Below are positions 60,591 through 64,000 of a DNA stretch of 64,000 nt, piece by piece. Both the position numbers and the translations under genes were made by a program. Numbering within the stretch: the stretch's first letter is position 1; each line of letters starts with the position of its first letter. Location: positions 4,380,501-4,444,500 of the forward strand of contig NZ_JACYGY010000001.1 of NCBI RefSeq assembly GCF_015221875.1. Reading direction: 5' to 3'. The DNA is from Dyadobacter subterraneus. Lineage in GTDB: Bacteria > Bacteroidota > Bacteroidia > Cytophagales > Spirosomataceae. The notes under the pieces were generated by a model. That model saw only the letters and a program-made list of their open reading frames with translations. It made no database searches and was not told the origin of the DNA.

Positions 60591-62450
60591 ATGAGCGCAG
60601 CAGAGAATCACATTAATTACGGACTTTCAAAATCAAGAGAAGAGGGATTTGACGATAATGCGGACGCGCTTCCGAGGGCAGTTATACGTCCCAATGATTA
60701 TATGTTACTGGATGGCGAATGGAAATTTTCCCATGATATTCTTGATAAAGGGCTATCGGAAAACTGGTTTGTAAGTCACCATTATGATCAGACAGCGCAC
60801 TGGCCCGGAAGTGTGGAGCAGCACATAGCCAGCGCTTTAAAATCTGAAAAACCATGGCAGGATAAAGTTGTGGTTTGGTATGAACGGGAATTTACTCTGC
60901 CAAAAACAGAAGCAAAGGGCAATGCAAATGCTCTGATGCAGCTTTCTTTTGGGGCCTGCGGCTATGAAACACAGGTTTGGCTTAACGGATTTGCCCTTAT
61001 TACCATTGAGGGAGAAGAGAAACATTTGGGCGAGTACACCTCATTTTCTTATGAACTGGATGAAAAAATGCTAAGGCCTATTAACAGGATTACGGTCAGG
61101 ATTGAAAGTTCAATGGACGCTGATATTACCCGCGGAAAACAGGAATCATATGTTTATAAACGTGGCGGAATCTGGTACCAGACCTACACCGGAGCGGTAC
61201 GAAGCATATGGATTGAAACCGTAGAAAGAAACAGGCTTCGTTCCAGGGTCGGGGTTGTCAGCAGCGTGGAAGATAATCTGGTCCGTTTTAATCTGACCAC
61301 GCGCATTTCAGATCCTGGCTCGTATAAGATTCGTTTGAAGGTTTATGATGATAAAGAAGACAAGGCGAATCCTGTGGCCGAAGATGAATATCCTCTGATG
61401 CTTCAGGCGGGACAAAAATCCCAGCGCGTTGTTTTGAGAATCCCGGATGCAAAGCTTTGGTCGATCGAGAATCCGCATCAGTACCGGTTGGTCGCCCAAC
61501 TCGTTGATGAAAATGATTATGCCGCAGAAATTGAAACAAGATTTGGCCTGAGAAAAATTGAAGCGCGCGGCTGCTGTCTTTATCTGAACAACAAACCTGT
61601 GTATTTGGATGGAATCCTGTATCAGCCTGGCGCTTCGACCTATGAACAGATCCGGAAACACATGTATGCGATGAAGGAGCTTGGTTGTAATCTGGTCAGA
61701 ATTCACATTGCCGGCGTTGATCCCAGGATATATAAACTGGCCGATAAAATCGGGATGCTGCTTTGGGTCGAAGTTCCCAGTCCGCATCAATCCAGCCAGA
61801 AAAGCAGGACAAACCACCGTAGTGAATTATTCCGGATGCTTGCCTTGATCGGCACACATCCGTCAATAATTATATGGAGTCTGTACAACGAAGACTGGGG
61901 TGCCCAGGATATTGCCACAAACCCGGAAACCAGACAATACATTATCGATACCTATCATTACATGCAGCTTGCCTATCCGCAGTTTCTTGTCGTGGACAAC
62001 GATGGCTGGCAGCACATTTCGTTTGAAGGCAGATTAAAATCTGATTTGCTGACGGCTCATTTGTATACCTCGGATCTGCAAAGATGGAACCAGGTTCTTG
62101 ATGAGCTTTCAGCAGGGGAACTTGACCGTGTAGCTGCATTTCCACTGGTTGTGGGCGACCCATTCTTTTACCGCAATCAGGTTCCACTGATTGTCAGCGA
62201 ATGGGGAGGTTTTGGTTTTGATAATTATGGCGGCCCGAAAGATGATGATGACCGTGCTGATCTGATCAGAAAATTTAAACAGGAGTTAAGAAACAGATCT
62301 TTTGCAGGAGATATTTACACACAGGCAACCAATATTGAAGATGAGAAAAACGGGTTGCTTGATGCTGAAACTGGAAATTTAAATGTTCCGGCAGGACTTT
62401 TAAATACGCAGCAGAATCAAATTGAGTATCCCGGAAACCAAGCAGATTAA
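60591..62450 (+). CDS. GH2-family glycoside hydrolase, cytoplasmic
   Basis: A 619-residue hydrolase with no signal peptide (MSAAENHINYGLSKSREE). The jelly-roll domain includes DGEWKFSHDILDKG and WYEREFTLP; the barrel has acid/base E434 in IWSLYNEDWGAQD and nucleophile E537 in IVSEWGGFGFD. It ends at the barrel, like the exported GH2 at 49321-51132, and the two share the short three-domain plan. Being cytoplasmic it must act on imported oligosaccharide or glycoside. A gap of about 250 bases with no clear promoter box precedes it. Confidence 0.92.
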   Translation: MSAAENHINYGLSKSREEGFDDNADALPRAVIRPNDYMLLDGEWKFSHDILDKGLSENWFVSHHYDQTAHWPGSVEQHIASALKSEKPWQDKVVVWYEREFTLPKTEAKGNANALMQLSFGACGYETQVWLNGFALITIEGEEKHLGEYTSFSYELDEKMLRPINRITVRIESSMDADITRGKQESYVYKRGGIWYQTYTGAVRSIWIETVERNRLRSRVGVVSSVEDNLVRFNLTTRISDPGSYKIRLKVYDDKEDKANPVAEDEYPLMLQAGQKSQRVVLRIPDAKLWSIENPHQYRLVAQLVDENDYAAEIETRFGLRKIEARGCCLYLNNKPVYLDGILYQPGASTYEQIRKHMYAMKELGCNLVRIHIAGVDPRIYKLADKIGMLLWVEVPSPHQSSQKSRTNHRSELFRMLALIGTHPSIIIWSLYNEDWGAQDIATNPETRQYIIDTYHYMQLAYPQFLVVDNDGWQHISFEGRLKSDLLTAHLYTSDLQRWNQVLDELSAGELDRVAAFPLVVGDPFFYRNQVPLIVSEWGGFGFDNYGGPKDDDDRADLIRKFKQELRNRSFAGDIYTQATNIEDEKNGLLDAETGNLNVPAGLLNTQQNQIEYPGNQAD

Positions 62451-62516
62451 TCTGAAAAGAAAACAGATTCAGTTATCTAAAATGATGATAGCTGAATCCG
62501 TTTTTTCGGTAACAAA

Positions 62517-63236
62517 TCATTTTTCATTGAGCCAATCCACCAGATCTTTTAGTTCCTGCTCGCTTATCGAATGCGGCAGGCTTTGATAGGAATGAAGCGT
62601 GGCGTTGATATTTTTACCTTTAAGAAAAGAAACCGCCTGTGTAGCCGAAGCGTAAGGAACTCTGTCATCCGCAGTACCATGCCCAATGAAAATTTTGAAG
62701 TTCTTAAACGCAGCTGCGGATTTGATCTCAGGTTTTAAAGAATCAAAAATCCTTCCGCTCAGTGGCGCTATTCCTCTTAAAAGTTCTGGTGCGGTAAGAC
62801 CGACCTGGTAACTCATCATGGCTCCCTGGCTGAATCCTGCCAGATAAACCTGGGAAGCATCGGCATTATATTTCTTAACAATTTCTTTGATGAAAGCCTT
62901 GATCAGATCCGTACTGGTTTTCAGATCCTTTGCACTTTCCTTTTTAACCCCGTTAACATTTTCATTGCCATACCATTGAAAAGCATTCGGTGCTATTGTG
63001 AAGGGAGCTCTGGCTGAAACAATTATAAAATTATCAGGAAGTACATTTTTCAATTCAAACAGATCCGCCTCATTGCTTCCGTAACCATGCAGCAAAATAA
63101 TCACTTTCGGTTTTACAGTTTTCGGCTTTGGCTGGCTTACCAGATAGGATAATGATAAATCTTTTTGGAGTGAAGTCTGCGCGAAAATCTGGTAAGACAG
63201 GAAACAAAGGATAATGGCAAGAATTGATTTTTTCAC
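62517..63236 (-). CDS. Exported phospholipase/carboxylesterase-family esterase
   Basis: A 239-residue serine esterase with a signal peptide ending YQIFAQ (residue 20). Fold markers are VIILLHGYGSNEADLF, the elbow AGFSQGAMMSY with S136, the acid in GHGTADDRVPY and the histidine in SLPHSISEQEL, as in lysophospholipase/carboxylesterase (YpfH-type) proteins. Substrate is unknown; deacylation of plant-sugar esters would fit its hydrolase neighbours but is a guess. Its upstream region has a 9-bp inverted repeat. Confidence 0.9.
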   Translation of the reverse strand: MKKSILAIILCFLSYQIFAQTSLQKDLSLSYLVSQPKPKTVKPKVIILLHGYGSNEADLFELKNVLPDNFIIVSARAPFTIAPNAFQWYGNENVNGVKKESAKDLKTSTDLIKAFIKEIVKKYNADASQVYLAGFSQGAMMSYQVGLTAPELLRGIAPLSGRIFDSLKPEIKSAAAFKNFKIFIGHGTADDRVPYASATQAVSFLKGKNINATLHSYQSLPHSISEQELKDLVDWLNEK

Positions 63237-63291
63237 GTTTTTTTGTTGATTGATAACTTTGGAAAGTTACTTCTGTTTTCCTTGAAACACA

Positions 63292-63313
63292 ATTTCAATT
63301 TAGGAATTGAAAT
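63292..63313. promoter_or_regulatory. Inverted repeat upstream of the esterase gene
   Basis: ATTTCAATT (63292-63300) and AATTGAAAT (63305-63313) pair perfectly around TAGG, 56 bases upstream of the esterase start on the minus strand. Operator or structural element. Confidence 0.45.
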
Positions 63314-63319
63314 AACTAA

Positions 63320-63360
63320 AACAGGATTCACCGGTCAGAAATAAACCGAAGAATCCTGTT
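63320..63360 (-). terminator. Terminator of the SDR gene
   Basis: AACAGGATTC (63320-63329) pairs with GAATCCTGTT (63351-63360), with an inner CGGT/ACCG pairing. On the minus strand the stem is followed by TTAGTTATTTC; it lies 20 bases after the SDR stop. Confidence 0.65.
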
Positions 63361-63380
63361 CTTATTTTAACAAATTCAAT

Positions 63381-64000
63381 TTATTCAGGAAAATCAGCAC
63401 TTAGCGTCAATTCTTTCCATGCATCAAAATTCGCCTTCATTTTTTCCAGTTTTTCATAAGCCATATCAAGCGCTGGCTTACCAAGCAGTAAACGCAGATT
63501 AGTGGATTCGGATAAAACTGCGGTAATGATCGCCTCAGCACCTCTGACAGGATCGCCCTGCTGCTGTCCGCTGCGTTTTTTACTGGCTTCGATCCGGCTG
63601 GCCACGGTATCAAAATAATCCTGGATTTTTACCGGCGTTTCGACCAGTGATCTTCCGGCCCAGTCTGTCCGGAAGGGCCCGGGTTCTACAATAATTACCT
63701 TTATACCCAACGGAGCGACCTCCTGAGCCAGCGACTCCGAAAGTCCTTCTACTGCAAATTTAGTCGCGTGATAATATCCCGTCGCTGTAAAACCAACCAG
63801 ACCACCGATTGAAGAAAAATTGATGATATGACCTTTTTTGTTTTTACGCATCACCGGCAGAACCGCCTGCGTCATGTGTATCAATCCAAAAACGTTGGTA
63901 TCAAATTGTGCTTTAATCTGGTCGTCTTCCCCCTCTTCAATGCTTGTAAAATAACCGTAGCCGGCATTATTGACAAGCACATCAATTTTACCAAAAGTCT
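63381..64000 (-). CDS. SDR-family NAD(P)-dependent oxidoreductase, 5' end outside the window
   Basis: The frame enters from the right edge as TFGKIDVLVNNAGYGYF and stops at 63381, giving about 206 residues; the N-terminal cofactor motif TGxxxGxG is missing because it lies beyond the window. Visible marks are VNNAG, HIINFSSIGGLVGF with the catalytic serine, YHATKFAVEGLSESLAQE with the YxxxK pair, and VEPGPFRTDW. It is a classical SDR of the oxidoreductase group often annotated as a general short-chain dehydrogenase; substrate unknown. Confidence 0.92.
   Translation of the reverse strand, partial: TFGKIDVLVNNAGYGYFTSIEEGEDDQIKAQFDTNVFGLIHMTQAVLPVMRKNKKGHIINFSSIGGLVGFTATGYYHATKFAVEGLSESLAQEVAPLGIKVIIVEPGPFRTDWAGRSLVETPVKIQDYFDTVASRIEASKKRSGQQQGDPVRGAEAIITAVLSESTNLRLLLGKPALDMAYEKLEKMKANFDAWKELTLSADFPE

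Noticed and set aside
1..64000. CRISPR arrays, tRNA, rRNA, prophage or intact insertion sequences
   Set aside because: No regularly spaced repeats, cloverleaf-like sequence, phage structural gene or complete transposase was seen on reading.

Overview
The window looks like chromosome from a Bacteroidota bacterium of the Cytophagales, most likely Dyadobacter or a close relative (inferred from protein style, not from a database search). The signs are a SusC/SusD pair, a hybrid two-component sensor, many AraC regulators, TAnnTTTG-type promoter boxes, few clear Shine-Dalgarno sites, several GTG/TTG starts, and glycoside hydrolases of families 32, 2 and 127. No rRNA, tRNA, CRISPR array, intact insertion sequence or phage gene was seen.

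Layout. 1-3209: tail of a probable efflux adaptor and an RND pump. 3.2-7.1 kb: sparse DNA with a small ORF, a lone Wzz-like protein, a lipoprotein and several hairpins. 7.1-9.5 kb: a FAD enzyme overlapping an AEC transporter. 10.1-11.9 kb: a GlxA-type DJ-1/AraC regulator beside an exported DJ-1 protein with a cysteine-rich head. 12.2-24.1 kb: a compact fructan utilisation locus (sensor hybrid kinase, MFS sugar porter, fructokinase, SusC, SusD, GH32) ending in a hairpin.

24.4-48.1 kb: an accessory zone of small redox and stress enzymes (two SDRs, NmrA-like, zinc ADH, carboxymuconolactone decarboxylase, cupin, alpha/beta hydrolase, acetyltransferase, DHFR-like, aldo-keto reductase) mixed with AraC and HxlR regulators. 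It contains most of the damaged genes: an SDR, a CMD-family gene and a cupin with one shift each, an AraC gene with three lesions, and a secreted TPR gene with three in-frame stops. An ABC permease, dihydrolipoyl dehydrogenase, an orphan XRE regulator and two single-domain receivers lie here or next to it.

48.8-64 kb: a receiver, an exported GH2 enzyme, a Tat-exported M19-type dipeptidase with a Tat-exported protein of unknown function, a LysR regulator with a divergent SRPBCC-like gene, an exported GH127 enzyme, an outer-membrane barrel, a cytoplasmic GH2 enzyme, an exported esterase and an SDR cut by the window edge.

How the genes work together. In the fructan locus the sensor would detect fructose in the periplasm, SusC/D would import oligofructans, GH32 would release fructose, the MFS porter would move it inward and the kinase would phosphorylate it. 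The tightly packed minus-strand operon 29309-33149 (cupin, CMD, ADH, cyclophilin-like lipoprotein, acetyltransferase), under a divergent AraC gene, is the best candidate for an undescribed system: four of its five products carry export signals although their families usually act in the cytoplasm. The Tat-exported pair at 51290-54063 is the second candidate.
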